Assembly (NCBI GenBank): GCA_035546935.1
Contig: DASZVP010000002.1
Location: forward strand, 672,518 to 736,517
Direction of reading: 5' to 3'
DNA length: 64,000 nt
Source of the DNA: DASZVP01 sp035546935
GTDB lineage: Bacteria; Patescibacteriota; Saccharimonadia; Saccharimonadales; UBA4665
Positions 18,566 to 28,913 of the stretch are shown piece by piece. Position 1 is the first letter of the stretch; each line of letters opens with the position of its first letter. The position numbers were made by a program, and so were the translations under genes. The notes below the pieces were generated by a model. The model was given only the letters and a program-made list of their open reading frames with translations, was not told the origin of the DNA and did not search any database.

Positions 18566-18694
18566 TTAAATGATCTTGAAAGCCGGATCGGCCTGAATCA
18601 GCTTTCGAAAGCGCTCTTGCTGACGGCGTTCGCGCAGTGGCAAGCGCTTCAGCAAGCGGTCATCCTGGGCCTTGCGGGGTTTGTCTTGTTTCAT
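18566..18694 (-). CDS. Small basic protein, 42 aa
   Basis: A short frame begins MKQDKPRKAQDDRLLKRL and ends TAA. Arg and Lys make up about one third of the residues, and one amphipathic helix is likely. The ATG at 18694 is preceded by AAAGGAGG at ideal spacing, one of the strongest ribosome binding sites in the window, and lies 14 bases after the stop of giant gene 2. That placement suggests translation as the last gene of the giant 2 transcript. I recognise no family. It could bind nucleic acid or ribosomes, or act on the nascent giant protein. The strong binding site is the main reason to believe it. Confidence 0.6.
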   Translation of the reverse strand: MKQDKPRKAQDDRLLKRLPLRERRQQERFRKLIQADPAFKII

Positions 18695-18708
18695 TTTCCT
18701 CCTTTCTG

Positions 18709-21700
18709 CTAGAAGATAGCGTTGTACGTTAAGTTAATTTCGCCGACGCGGGCGAAGTCGCCCGTTGCGGCTGACAGGTGAATATCAAAGGTCAAAACTG
18801 TGCTACCGGCCGTAATGCTGCACGAACCGCCACTGTTGTTATAAGTTGCCTGGGTCCAGAAACCATTGCTGCCGGAAGCAGAGGTTAGAGTGCCACAGGT
18901 GGTTCCGGCATCATTCTTGACGGTCATAGAGACAGCGTCGTTCGCAGTACTGGTACGCCAACCATAGAACTTGATGGTCGGCAAGGCATCAGCCGTGTCG
19001 TAGTTGCTCGGCACCTGCCAGCGGACGAAGATATCATAGTCCTGAGCACTAGCTTGGCTTGTGGTCCAGCTGTAGTAATTGTGGGCATCGTTACTGCTGG
19101 CACAGACATCAGGCGTGCCGGTACCACCGTTAATGTTAAGTGCGAAGCTACAGAAGTCAGACGTCATAACACCAACGTTGCTGCCGCCAACACCGGTCAA
19201 TACTGCCCCGGGGTATTCAGGCGTTAGTGTCACATTGGTGGAGTTACGGGCCGTACCACTGAAGCGTAAGGCACCGCCACTACCGTTGTTCTGGATGTTG
19301 CCGGCAGCCACACCGACGTACAGGCCGGTTTGAATTTCAGCCTTGGCGACTACCAGCGACGGCGTAGTCGAGTTGACCGTGCCGATGGTGCCGATGCTGA
19401 CCCGCATGCTGGCGCTGGTGTCGGCCACTAGCAAGGCTGTGCCGCCGCTGTTTTGAATCTGGAAGGCCGCACCTGAAGTTGTGGTAGCGCCCTTCACGAT
19501 AACCGAGCCATCGCCGCCGGAACCGTGACCAGCCCCGGCCTGCAAGATCAAGCTACCGCCGTTGTTGCTGCCGGTGCCAACGCCACTGCCTGATTGAATA
19601 GTCAGGTTGTGGCCGTTGCCACTGGACGATTGCAGCACATCAATGGTGTGATCTGCGCTGTTGCCAAAGCTGATATCAGCATCCGGCGCCGTGCCGCCGT
19701 TGTTAATGCCCAAGCCAGTGTTGGTAATTTGCAGTCGGTAGGCGCCGGCCGTGAAGCTGTCGACAGTGGTACTGTTGCTGTTGCCTAAGTTAATCGCGCC
19801 GGAGCTGGCACCTAGGCTTAGGGTTGCGCCGCTGAAGGTGTCTATTGCCAAATTGTTGCCGGTGCTTTGGGTGGTAATAGTGTTGTTAGCGTTGTCAAAG
19901 GTCAAAGTACCGTTGGTGCCAACTATGAACTGCGTGGCGCCGCCGGCGACTACATTCAGGGTGCTGCCGGAGTCAAGAGTACCCAAGATGCCGGCCGTAC
20001 TTGCACCAAAGTGATTACCGCCTTGGATGAAGGCCGCACCGGTGCCGGTAGTGTTACAGCTGGCAATTTGATTGCTGCTGTTGTAACAGAGGTAGTTAGC
20101 ACTGTTTGCCGTACCAAGAGTAGCTAAGGCCACTGTACCGGTGAAGCTGGCAGCGCTCGAGATGGTCTGGCCATTGTAAGTACCTGCGCTGACGTTACCG
20201 GAGTTATCTACAGTCACGACGCTGCTGAAAGTGTTTTGCAGAGTCAGAATATTGCCCGAAGCAGCCTTAATGCTGGCACCGCCAGCAGTGACGGTCAGCG
20301 CCCCGCCCTCAGTGACTGCACCCGTGCCGGTTACGGTGTAGACCGAGCCGGCGTTGATGATGTTGTCATAGCCCGTACCAAAGGTTAAGCCGTTATAAAT
20401 GTCTGCCGCGGTGTTGTGGGTGACGCTGCCGAGACTGATGCCGTTAATCGTATTGCTGCCCGAGGCGCCGGCAGTATCTGACAAGCTCAGGGCAATGCCG
20501 TTTACAATCACGCCCGTACCCGCCGAACCATTAATGGCACTGATGGAGCTGGCGCTGGCGCTGCTGCTACTCTTATAGGTTTGACTGACTTGTGAGTTAT
20601 TGCTGACGTTAAAGGTATTCGGGTTAGCTCCACCGGGCGCGATAGCCAGGCTGCCGGTAGTGCTAATATTGCCGCTGGCGTCGACGCCGAACTGGAAGCT
20701 TGAACCAACTTTCAGACTGTTGGTTTCGGTTATGCCGCTGGCTATGATGCTGACACCGCCGTTAGCCGTGGTGTTGGTGGCTTTCAACTCGCCGGCAATC
20801 GTGCTCGGACTGCCACCATTAACTGTTAGCGTACCCGAGGTCGTAATGCCACTGCTGGCTACGCCCAAGTAAACAGTGCCACCATTGTTGTAGTTGGTAA
20901 CCTGGAAGATGTTGCCGCTAACCGGGGCGTGGACACCTCCAGCAGCAGTTCCATCATCGGAAATAGTTAATCCATTAGTACTATTCAGACCGCTATCAAT
21001 CTGGATCTGTGGCTGAGTTGTACCAGAGTTGTTGTAAGCGTTCTGCAAGGTCACAAAGCCACTCGGTGCCGAGCAGGTACCGCCAGTGGCAATACCACCA
21101 TAGTAGCTGGCGCCTGTCAGCACCTCGCCAGAGCTACAGGTGCTGTCAGTAACACCTTGGTGACCCTGGACATAAATTGTGCCGTCACTGGCCACCTTGA
21201 ACTGGCTGACATCATTGTTTTGGAAGTCTACGAAGTTGCCCGTGAAAGTACCCGAGCCGCCGGCTGCCAGGTTAGCCAAAATAGCTGTGCCGGTATAAGT
21301 AGAGCCGGAGTTTTGCAGATTCAAGAAGTTGCCGGTGGTCAGCGAGTTGGCGGTGATACTTTCGGCGGAGCTGCCGGAGGCACCATAACCCTGGACCACA
21401 ATCTGACCGTTGCCACTAAGCAGCGTCAGGTTCTTGCCAGCTGCTACCTGCGTCGAGCCGTTCAAGCTAACAATGCCAGTTCCGGTCTTGAAGGTACCGG
21501 TGCTGGAACTCTGGTCGAAGGTTCCGGAGCCGCTGGCAAAACTCAGGCTCTTGCCGCTGGCCAGCTGAGTTCCCTGGTTTAGGGTAATCTGGCTGGTTGT
21601 CGGACTGCCGCTGGTGCCGATGTTTAATTGGCCGGTGCTCGGCACATCTATGGTTTGCGTCAACACGCTGGTGGCAAAGTAGCCGCTGCGGAAGAGTTTA

Positions 21701-24700
21701 CTACTACTGCCCAGATCAATGCTCGAGCCAATCGGCACAGCCGTGACACCCAAGTTAAGCGCGCCGGTGCTGTCGAAGCTGTCAAGCAGAGTGCCACCAC
21801 CGGCGTTGCGAATCTCCAGGATGTTAGCAGCAGTACCGGTGTTGGTTTCCTGCACGGTTAGACCGACCACGCCACTTGTGGCCGGCTGGATAGTGTTTTG
21901 GGCGTTGGTCGTAGGTGCCTGACGCAGACAATCGCTACAGGTATTGGCAGCAGTATTGCTGACCCAGGTTGGCAGCGCGCCGCTGCCGTTTGACTTCAGA
22001 ATGTTGCCGTTGCTGCCGGTACCGACGTTTTGGAAGGCACCGGTACTGGTTGTGCCGCCGGCCAGTAAGCCATAAGCCGTTGTAGATGCCACACCGGTAC
22101 CGCCATTAGCCACTTTGAGCTGACCGGTGATGTAAGTGGTAGTGCCAAGGTCCAGCGTCACGCTGCTTAAGTTGCCGCTGCCATCGCCCGTGATGATACC
22201 GCCATTGCCACCGTTAGTTTGGCCGCTCAAAGTGGCGCCAACAGCGGTCAGCACCCCGTTGCTATCAAAGTTAGCAACCACTGAGCCGCCGCTAGCTTTA
22301 AAGTCGGCGATGTCCTGGCTGGCCACACCGGCCACAGTCAGCGCCACGCCACTGGTGCCGGTAATCGTTGTGCTCTTCTTGAGGCCAATGCTGGTGGCGT
22401 TGGTGGTGCCAATGTTCAGAGCGCTGCTGGTCTGAGCGTCAAAGGCTGCACCCAAGACATTACCACTCTTATCGACGCTGGCAACGGTGCTGCCAGAAGC
22501 GCCGCCCAGCAGATCCAAAATGTCGGCGCTGACACCGCTGTTACCGCGAATCGTGGCCGCTACCGTCGCACCGTTGGCCTGGAAGTAAAAGTTAGCCGAC
22601 TGAATAGCAGCGGCCGTGGTCTGGTTCTTAATGAAGTCGTTGCCGGAGGTGGTTTCAAAACTGCTGGAACAGCTGGATATTTGCTTCGATGCGTTCTGAC
22701 ACAAAACTGTGGAACCGGCCGAGCCTAAGGTATTGAAGGCCAACGTGCCGGTAAAGCTGGCAGCACTTGATATAGTTTGCCCGTTGATAGTATTGCTGCC
22801 GGTGCCAATGTCCCCTGTTGCCGAGCTCAGGGTAAGTTGGCCTGAGCCGCCGCTGGAAACACTCAGCGCGCCGGTAGCCGTAATAGCGCTGGAAGTCACA
22901 CCAAGGCTGTTAACGGTAGTGCTGGTTAAACTACCGCCGGAAACTGAACCGCCACTAAAGGTGCCGCCGGACAAGGTACCACCGCTCAGGGTGCCACCGG
23001 AAATAGTCGCGGTGTTGAAGGTCGTGCTGGTAATGGCTGCGCCGTTAATTGTGCCGGCGCTAAGGTTACCGGCATGATCAAAACTGGCGACGATGGCGTT
23101 ACCGGTGTCGCCTGTTTGCAGGTCCAAAATGTCTTGGCTGTTCGCCGAGTTGCCGCGAATCGTGGCCGCTACCGTCGCACCGTTGGCCTGGAAGAAGAAG
23201 TTGGCCGACTGAATAGCAGCGGCCGTGGTCTGGTTCTTAATGAAGTCGTTGCCGGAGGTGGTTTCGTAGCTGTTAGTACAGCTGGTCAGCTGATTGCTAT
23301 TGGAGCAAACCAGCGTTGAGCCGCTGGAGGCAGCGTTGGCGTAAGTCACGACTCCAGTCGAGGACACGGAGAACGGGTTCGTTGTACCATTCCCCACCTG
23401 GAAGGTGCCGGTAACGGTCGTGGCGGTGTTGTTAATGACCACTGTGCCGGCACCGGCCTGCAGGGTCACGCTGTTGGTGCTTTTAGCCGTACTGCCAATG
23501 GTCACTGTTTGGGTACCGGTGCCATTGCTGGTGTCAGCAATGTGAATTGTCGAGGCCGCCGTGCTGCTACCGACGCTACCGAGGTTGATCGCGCCGCCGC
23601 TCTGCAAGCTGATGGTGCCAGCGTTGGCGCCGCCTATTGTCACGCTGCCTGTTGAACTGCCGGTGTTAATCGTAGTGTTATTGTTGCTGTTGTCATTTAT
23701 AGAGGCGGCACCGCCGCTGACCGTGACGCCGCCATTCAGGCTACTCAAGCCGGTCACATCCAAGGTGCCCGCCACAGAGGTGTTGCCATTAGACGCCGTC
23801 ACTTGGAACTTCGAACCGTTGACGCTGAAGTCACCCAGCACTGAGCCCGTACCAGCCACGATCAGATTGCCATCAGTCTTCAAAGTATTGGCGGCACTGG
23901 CGTACAGATTAGCGTTGCTACCGTTGTTAAAGTACAGTTTGCCGGTGTTGGTAAAGCCGGACAGGACTGCGCCGCTGTTATTTTGAAGCTCTAAGAGGTC
24001 GCCGGTCTGGCCGCTGGCAGCGGCAATAGCGGCCGTCACCCCTGTCGCTGTGTCAGCCGACTGGATATAGAAGTTGGCTGATTGCACGCCGCCGATACCG
24101 ACACTGGGCTTGATGTTATTGATGTAGCCGGCACCACCGCTGCTGACCGCACAGGTGTCGATCGTACACAAGGTATAAGGGCTGCCCGATGCTGCCTCTG
24201 TTGGCAAGATAAAGCTGGCGTTACCGCTACCGGTGACTACCCCAGGCAATATGATATCCAAATTGCTGCTGCCGGCTGTCGCCAATTTAATCGTACCTGT
24301 TGTACTTCCGACAGCGCCTATGGTCAAATTACCACTGTTATCAAAACTGGCAACGGTGTTGCCGCCGCTCTGCAGGTCAAGCAAATCGCCGGTGTTGGTG
24401 CCACCGCCGGCCTTAATGACAGCCACTGCCGTACTACCGGTGCTGGCGCCCTGGATGGTGGCCGCCACCTTGCCGCTGCCGGCAGCAATGTTAAAGCTGG
24501 CGCTGGTTTGCTGGCTAGCGGGGTTATTTTGAATAAAATCAGTACCGTTTGTCGTCTCAAAGCTGTCCTGGCAGGCGCTCAGGACCCCGCCATTGCTACA
24601 AACAGCCGTGTTGTTGGCGGCAGCACCCAGCACAGCCGTGACATTACCGGAGCCATTAACCTGGAACTGACTGCTGGAGCCCACACTAAACAGTGCACTT

Positions 24701-27700
24701 GGACTGGTTGTGCCAACACCGACGTTACCATCATCACGCACATAAAACAGGCTGGTGGGCGTGGAGTTCGTTACGTTCAGGGCAGCGTGAGCGCTGGTAG
24801 CGTCTTGACCTTGAATGACTACCCGGGCCGTGGCGGCCGCCGCGGTGCCGACTTCTAAGTTGCCGTTGGCATCGATCTCCACATCTTGGGTGTAGGTGGA
24901 GCCATTAGAGCTACTGACGTGGCCGAACGAAGTAATCGCCCCGGTGCTGGTAAAGATACGGAAGACATTGGCCTGAATACCCAAGCCGGTACGGAAAGTG
25001 CCACCGTGGTAAACAAGCAGGTTCTGGCCGTTAGCTGGAATATTGGCGCCCAGGTCAATCAGATCAGAGGTCGTGCCAGTACCATTTATTCGCAGGGTGG
25101 CACCGCCACTCAGCGTTTCATTACCGTTAGCATCAAAGCTGGCCACGATAGCATTGCCGGCTGCGCCGGATTGCAGGTCTAGAATGTCGGCCGAATTACC
25201 CGATTCCCCCCGGATAGTCGATGTCACGTTACCGCTGGCACCCTGGAAGAATTCACTGGCTGTCTGTACGGTGGCGCCGGTGGTCTGATTCTTGATGAAA
25301 TCATTGCCAGTAGTTGCTTCAAAGCTACTCTGGCAGGAGCTCAAGAGGCCGCCGTTGCTACAAACAGCCGTGTTGTTGGCGGCCGTGGCCAGCGTAACAG
25401 TCAGGTTGCCGGCAGCAATCAGATTGCCATCTGTCTTGAGCGTATTGCTGGCGCTGGCGTACAGATTGGCGTTGCTGCCGTTGTTGAAGTAGAGCTTGCC
25501 GCTACTGTTAAAACCGGCTGCCAGTGCACCGCTGCTGTCCAGAAAATCAGCGATATCCTGGCCGCTGGCGCCCTCGATTGATAAGGCCACTTCACCGCTG
25601 GCACCCTGAATACCGAAGGTGCTGGTATTGAGCTGGCTGGTAATGTTAACGCCGGCAAAGCCGCCGGTGTCGTAAAGCAGGCCAGTACCCAAAGTGTGAG
25701 CGCCCGTAAAGCGTGCCACGTAGTTGTTGGTGCCGGTACCCGCGATAGCATTAGCCAGCGCACAGTTTGCCGTGGCTTCTAAACAGATGGTGTCGCTGCC
25801 GCTGGCGGCCGTTGGGATGGTTAAGCTCAAGGCGCTGGACTGAGCATCGGGAGCAATCGTTACGGCGTTGCCGCTGCCATCCTGCAAGACCAGCTGGCCG
25901 GTTACGCTGCTGGTACCGATGGTCAGGCCGCCGCTACCCTGGACTGCCACGTCGCCGGCAAAAGTCGGGTTAGACACAACATTGACGCTCAAAGCCGTGC
26001 CGCCCAGAGCTGCAGTGGTGGCGCTAACTGTGGTGTTGGTACCATTTGCGAAGTTGATGTGGTCGTTAACCAGATCTGCGTTCGTCACCTTACCTGCGCC
26101 AATCGTCGTGACGCCAGCTGAGCTGATAGTGATGTCGCCGCTAACAGTCGTAAATGTTGGAATGCTCAAGTTATTGGCCAGCAGGATCTGTCCACCGGTT
26201 CCGGCGGCTGTGCTGGCCAGCTTGCTGCCGTCAAAGAAAGTTACGCCGTTGGTCGTAAATGAACTGTTATTGGTGCCGCCGTTGGCAATTGGCAGCACAC
26301 CGGTTATCAGGCTGCTGCCGGCGGCCAGGTTCAGGGCCGATGAGCTTAGCAGGCCTGCCGAGCTGCTTTGGACCACACCGCTGCCAAAACTGGCAATAGT
26401 CAGCGATTTGCCGCTGGCCACAGTGGTGTCGCCGTTCAAGCTGACCGCACCGGTACCCGTCTTGAAGATGCCGCTGCTGGCCGACTGATCGAAGTTGCCG
26501 CTGGCAAATGTCAGCCCGGCGACACCCGTGATGACACCGCTGGCGTTGATATTCAAAGTGTTAGAGGTCAGCGCGAATGTACCGGTACTGTTGCCAATGC
26601 TGACATTACCGGTGTTCGTACCAGTGTTAATGTCGGTGTTAGCGACACCGCTGGTGTTGATAGAGGTCGTACCCAAGACGTCGGCACCGCCTGCGACGGT
26701 CAGGCCGTTATCGACAGTTGCCGAGCCAGTGGTGTGGAAGTTGCCGGCGCTGTCAAAGCTGGCCACCACGCTGGTATCACTGGCCAGGTCTAACAGATCA
26801 GCCCCGCTGCCCGGAGTCGCTCCGCCAGTGATGACTGCCACCGGCACAGTCGCGCTGGCTGCACCGAAGGCCGCTAGGGCAGAGACGCCCGCACCGCTGC
26901 TTTGAATGCTTAATTCACCGCTGTTGGTGATAGTGTTAACACCGACAAACCCGCCGGTGCCGGTGTCATACAGCAGGCCCTTGCCTAAGGAGTTGGAGCC
27001 GGTCCAACGAGCGACGTAGTTGGCCGTGCCGGTACCCGACAAAGAGCCGCCGGCACCACCGGTACAGGTGGAAACTAAACAGATTGTTTCGTTGGCGTTA
27101 CCGTTATCTGGCAGTTCGTAGGTGGTATTTTGACCGATGGGATCCTGTTTGATTGTGCCAATAAAGCTGCCACCGTTAAAGAACAGCTGGCCGAGGTGGT
27201 CGAAGCCGCTGAGTGCTACTCCGCTGCTGTCTTGGTTTTCTAACAAATTGCCGGTTTGCGAGCTGCCGGCTCTGATCACCTGCCCAACATTGGCCCCGCC
27301 TGCAGCCTGAACATTCAACTGACCGGTAGTGCCGCTCAGTGTTGTCGTAGAACCAACAGTCTCTGTGGCCCCTGTTAGCAGACTGCCATCAGTGCTAAAT
27401 GTTGCTAATAATGCACCGCTGCTGTCACGAAAATCAATCAGACTGCCGCCGGTGCTGGGCGTGGCGCCCAAGCGAATCTGGGCCACTGGCGCGGTGGCGT
27501 TATCAGCCCCCTGCAGGTAGATGCCGCTCTGGGCAGCATCCAGATCACTGACTACGCTCAAGCGGCCGCTGGTGGCGGTCGTGGTACCGATGCCCACAAA
27601 GGTGCCGTCATCATAGATGGAGCTGTCGGTAATGGCGTTGCCGCCGCTGTCGAAAACGGCTACGTAATACTGCGTACCGGAGCCGCCAAGAGATCCACCA

Positions 27701-28911
27701 GCGCCACCGGTACAAGTGGCCACTGTACAGATCACCTGGGTGCCACCGACATCCGGCAGCTCAAATGTCGGCGCGTGAGCCCCGGTTAAGGCGTGTTGCG
27801 TCAGCGTGCTGGCATTGCTGCCACTCTGGAAAAACAGATTACCCGCCGCATTGAACCCGCTGGTTGGGTTGCCCGAATCATCATCGAAGACCAAGAGCGG
27901 CGCAGTTTGTCCGGTTAGTCTCTCGATAACAGCGGTGGGCGAACCAATACCGGTGCTCTGGATGAAGAAGTTGGCATTGGTCTGTAAGCTGGTGGTGTTC
28001 TGGATGTAGGCACCGCTGGTACCGTTGGCAGCGGCGAAGCCACAGCCGGCGGAGTCGCCTTCCAAACACACCGTACCGGTAGCATCCGGCAGAGTGATGT
28101 CATTTGTGGCGTGAGTAATACTGCCAAAGTGCAAGATACCCAGATTGCCGCCGCTGGTGGCTTGCAGCGTGGTCGCTTTGGCGGCTTGAAAAGCGTAAGG
28201 CACCGCTGTTAGCGGCAGGCGCGGATCCATTTCGCCGTCCCAGCTGGGCGTGCTGGTGCCGCCGATGTTCATGGTCAGGTACAGCGGCTGATCCCAAGGC
28301 ATAGTGCCCGGAAAGGCCGTTATCGAGCCCAAACTGACTGTCAGGTAGCCGTTGGCTACGCGAACCTTCGCTCCACCAGTGTAATCTTCGGTCCACAGAC
28401 AGTGAACATCGCCGGTACAAGAGCCCTGGCTGGAGCCAGAACTGGCCGAAGCATCGTAGATCTTGAATTCGATATTGTAGTTGCCATCAGGGGCGATGGC
28501 GCCATCCGCTTCCTCAAGTCGGGCCTGGAAGTTGATGTTGTTGGTACCGGTCGCGGCTGCCGGCTGGAATAGTGTCAGGCTAAGGCTGACTACCAGGCTC
28601 AGTCCCAAGGCTACACCGGCTACCCCACGTGCGTAACGCGCGCGTACACGCGCACTCCCGCGCGCGCGCGTATATAAAAATACCCCTGTTAGGCGCAAAC
28701 TTTCACCCAGAGGTACCCAAAAACGACAAAACACCCTACCTAAACTCCTTAGGCGGGTGCTCGAAAACGATAATCCGTGAGGACGTTTTAAGTTGAGCAT
28801 TTGTTTTTTGAAGTTTTTGTATTGGTTTATAAACCAAGTTTTAGTTTTTGGTGGGTTTCCCGGAGTGTACGGCCGGGAAACCCCTTTGGCTTTTGATTTG
28901 GTTTTAACCAA
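18709..28911 (-). CDS. Giant secreted repeat protein 2 (up to 3400 aa)
   Basis: The frame opens at a TTG (28911) without a ribosome binding site; the first in-frame ATG is at 28800 (residue 38), also without one, so the start is uncertain. A long, very basic N-region (LYTRARGSARVRARYARG) precedes a hydrophobic helix (about residues 97-117) ending FQPAAATG, a plausible signal peptidase site. Next is an NINFQARLEEADG...YNIEFKIYDA domain (about 125-245) that ends LPLTAVPYAFQAAKA and recurs in CPR giant proteins. About 2,900 residues of degenerate repeats follow, built of G-L-T-V-x-G, SGQTGDLLELQ, and LYFNNGSNANLYAS units like tail-fibre stalks. A beta-sandwich-like domain of about 190 residues ends NLTYNAIF. 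It is probably secreted and surface-bound, acting in attachment to host or neighbour cells. Several 100-base stretches are repeated almost exactly in the DNA. Confidence 0.85.
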   Translation of the reverse strand: MVKTKSKAKGVSRPYTPGNPPKTKTWFINQYKNFKKQMLNLKRPHGLSFSSTRLRSLGRVFCRFWVPLGESLRLTGVFLYTRARGSARVRARYARGVAGVALGLSLVVSLSLTLFQPAAATGTNNINFQARLEEADGAIAPDGNYNIEFKIYDASASSGSSQGSCTGDVHCLWTEDYTGGAKVRVANGYLTVSLGSITAFPGTMPWDQPLYLTMNIGGTSTPSWDGEMDPRLPLTAVPYAFQAAKATTLQATSGGNLGILHFGSITHATNDITLPDATGTVCLEGDSAGCGFAAANGTSGAYIQNTTSLQTNANFFIQSTGIGSPTAVIERLTGQTAPLLVFDDDSGNPTSGFNAAGNLFFQSGSNASTLTQHALTGAHAPTFELPDVGGTQVICTVATCTGGAGGSLGGSGTQYYVAVFDSGGNAITDSSIYDDGTFVGIGTTTATSGRLSVVSDLDAAQSGIYLQGADNATAPVAQIRLGATPSTGGSLIDFRDSSGALLATFSTDGSLLTGATETVGSTTTLSGTTGQLNVQAAGGANVGQVIRAGSSQTGNLLENQDSSGVALSGFDHLGQLFFNGGSFIGTIKQDPIGQNTTYELPDNGNANETICLVSTCTGGAGGSLSGTGTANYVARWTGSNSLGKGLLYDTGTGGFVGVNTITNSGELSIQSSGAGVSALAAFGAASATVPVAVITGGATPGSGADLLDLASDTSVVASFDSAGNFHTTGSATVDNGLTVAGGADVLGTTSINTSGVANTDINTGTNTGNVSIGNSTGTFALTSNTLNINASGVITGVAGLTFASGNFDQSASSGIFKTGTGAVSLNGDTTVASGKSLTIASFGSGVVQSSSAGLLSSSALNLAAGSSLITGVLPIANGGTNNSSFTTNGVTFFDGSKLASTAAGTGGQILLANNLSIPTFTTVSGDITISSAGVTTIGAGKVTNADLVNDHINFANGTNTTVSATTAALGGTALSVNVVSNPTFAGDVAVQGSGGLTIGTSSVTGQLVLQDGSGNAVTIAPDAQSSALSLTIPTAASGSDTICLEATANCALANAIAGTGTNNYVARFTGAHTLGTGLLYDTGGFAGVNITSQLNTSTFGIQGASGEVALSIEGASGQDIADFLDSSGALAAGFNSSGKLYFNNGSNANLYASASNTLKTDGNLIAAGNLTVTLATAANNTAVCSNGGLLSSCQSSFEATTGNDFIKNQTTGATVQTASEFFQGASGNVTSTIRGESGNSADILDLQSGAAGNAIVASFDANGNETLSGGATLRINGTGTTSDLIDLGANIPANGQNLLVYHGGTFRTGLGIQANVFRIFTSTGAITSFGHVSSSNGSTYTQDVEIDANGNLEVGTAAAATARVVIQGQDATSAHAALNVTNSTPTSLFYVRDDGNVGVGTTSPSALFSVGSSSQFQVNGSGNVTAVLGAAANNTAVCSNGGVLSACQDSFETTNGTDFIQNNPASQQTSASFNIAAGSGKVAATIQGASTGSTAVAVIKAGGGTNTGDLLDLQSGGNTVASFDNSGNLTIGAVGSTTGTIKLATAGSSNLDIILPGVVTGSGNASFILPTEAASGSPYTLCTIDTCAVSSGGAGYINNIKPSVGIGGVQSANFYIQSADTATGVTAAIAAASGQTGDLLELQNNSGAVLSGFTNTGKLYFNNGSNANLYASAANTLKTDGNLIVAGTGSVLGDFSVNGSKFQVTASNGNTSVAGTLDVTGLSSLNGGVTVSGGAASINDNSNNNTTINTGSSTGSVTIGGANAGTISLQSGGAINLGSVGSSTAASTIHIADTSNGTGTQTVTIGSTAKSTNSVTLQAGAGTVVINNTATTVTGTFQVGNGTTNPFSVSSTGVVTYANAASSGSTLVCSNSNQLTSCTNSYETTSGNDFIKNQTTAAAIQSANFFFQANGATVAATIRGNSANSQDILDLQTGDTGNAIVASFDHAGNLSAGTINGAAITSTTFNTATISGGTLSGGTLSGGTFSGGSVSGGSLTSTTVNSLGVTSSAITATGALSVSSGGSGQLTLSSATGDIGTGSNTINGQTISSAASFTGTLAFNTLGSAGSTVLCQNASKQISSCSSSFETTSGNDFIKNQTTAAAIQSANFYFQANGATVAATIRGNSGVSADILDLLGGASGSTVASVDKSGNVLGAAFDAQTSSALNIGTTNATSIGLKKSTTITGTSGVALTVAGVASQDIADFKASGGSVVANFDSNGVLTAVGATLSGQTNGGNGGIITGDGSGNLSSVTLDLGTTTYITGQLKVANGGTGVASTTAYGLLAGGTTSTGAFQNVGTGSNGNILKSNGSGALPTWVSNTAANTCSDCLRQAPTTNAQNTIQPATSGVVGLTVQETNTGTAANILEIRNAGGGTLLDSFDSTGALNLGVTAVPIGSSIDLGSSSKLFRSGYFATSVLTQTIDVPSTGQLNIGTSGSPTTSQITLNQGTQLASGKSLSFASGSGTFDQSSSTGTFKTGTGIVSLNGSTQVAAGKNLTLLSGNGQIVVQGYGASGSSAESITANSLTTGNFLNLQNSGSTYTGTAILANLAAGGSGTFTGNFVDFQNNDVSQFKVASDGTIYVQGHQGVTDSTCSSGEVLTGASYYGGIATGGTCSAPSGFVTLQNAYNNSGTTQPQIQIDSGLNSTNGLTISDDGTAAGGVHAPVSGNIFQVTNYNNGGTVYLGVASSGITTSGTLTVNGGSPSTIAGELKATNTTANGGVSIIASGITETNSLKVGSSFQFGVDASGNISTTGSLAIAPGGANPNTFNVSNNSQVSQTYKSSSSASASSISAINGSAGTGVIVNGIALSLSDTAGASGSNTINGISLGSVTHNTAADIYNGLTFGTGYDNIINAGSVYTVTGTGAVTEGGALTVTAGGASIKAASGNILTLQNTFSSVVTVDNSGNVSAGTYNGQTISSAASFTGTVALATLGTANSANYLCYNSSNQIASCNTTGTGAAFIQGGNHFGASTAGILGTLDSGSTLNVVAGGATQFIVGTNGTLTFDNANNTITTQSTGNNLAIDTFSGATLSLGASSGAINLGNSNSTTVDSFTAGAYRLQITNTGLGINNGGTAPDADISFGNSADHTIDVLQSSSGNGHNLTIQSGSGVGTGSNNGGSLILQAGAGHGSGGDGSVIVKGATTTSGAAFQIQNSGGTALLVADTSASMRVSIGTIGTVNSTTPSLVVAKAEIQTGLYVGVAAGNIQNNGSGGALRFSGTARNSTNVTLTPEYPGAVLTGVGGSNVGVMTSDFCSFALNINGGTGTPDVCASSNDAHNYYSWTTSQASAQDYDIFVRWQVPSNYDTADALPTIKFYGWRTSTANDAVSMTVKNDAGTTCGTLTSASGSNGFWTQATYNNSGGSCSITAGSTVLTFDIHLSAATGDFARVGEINLTYNAIF
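22544..23265. repeat. Near-identical 113-bp direct repeats inside giant gene 2
   Basis: Copies at 22544-22656 and 23153-23265 differ at about three bases. They encode the same stretch around TIRGNS and DFIKNQTTAAA. Such identity between in-frame repeats allows recombination that would change protein length without a frameshift. Confidence 0.85.
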
Positions 28912-28913
28912 TG
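28822..28913. promoter_or_regulatory. Three dyads at the 5' end of giant gene 2
   Basis: TTGGTTTATAAACCAA (28822-28837) is a perfect 16-bp palindrome. GGGTTTCCCGG (28853-28863) pairs with 28873-28883 across a 9-base loop (11 bp, no mismatch). TTGGTT/AACCAA arms flank two bases at 28900-28913. All lie between the TTG and the first ATG of the reading frame, which suggests this is an untranslated regulatory leader rather than coding sequence. Confidence 0.55.
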
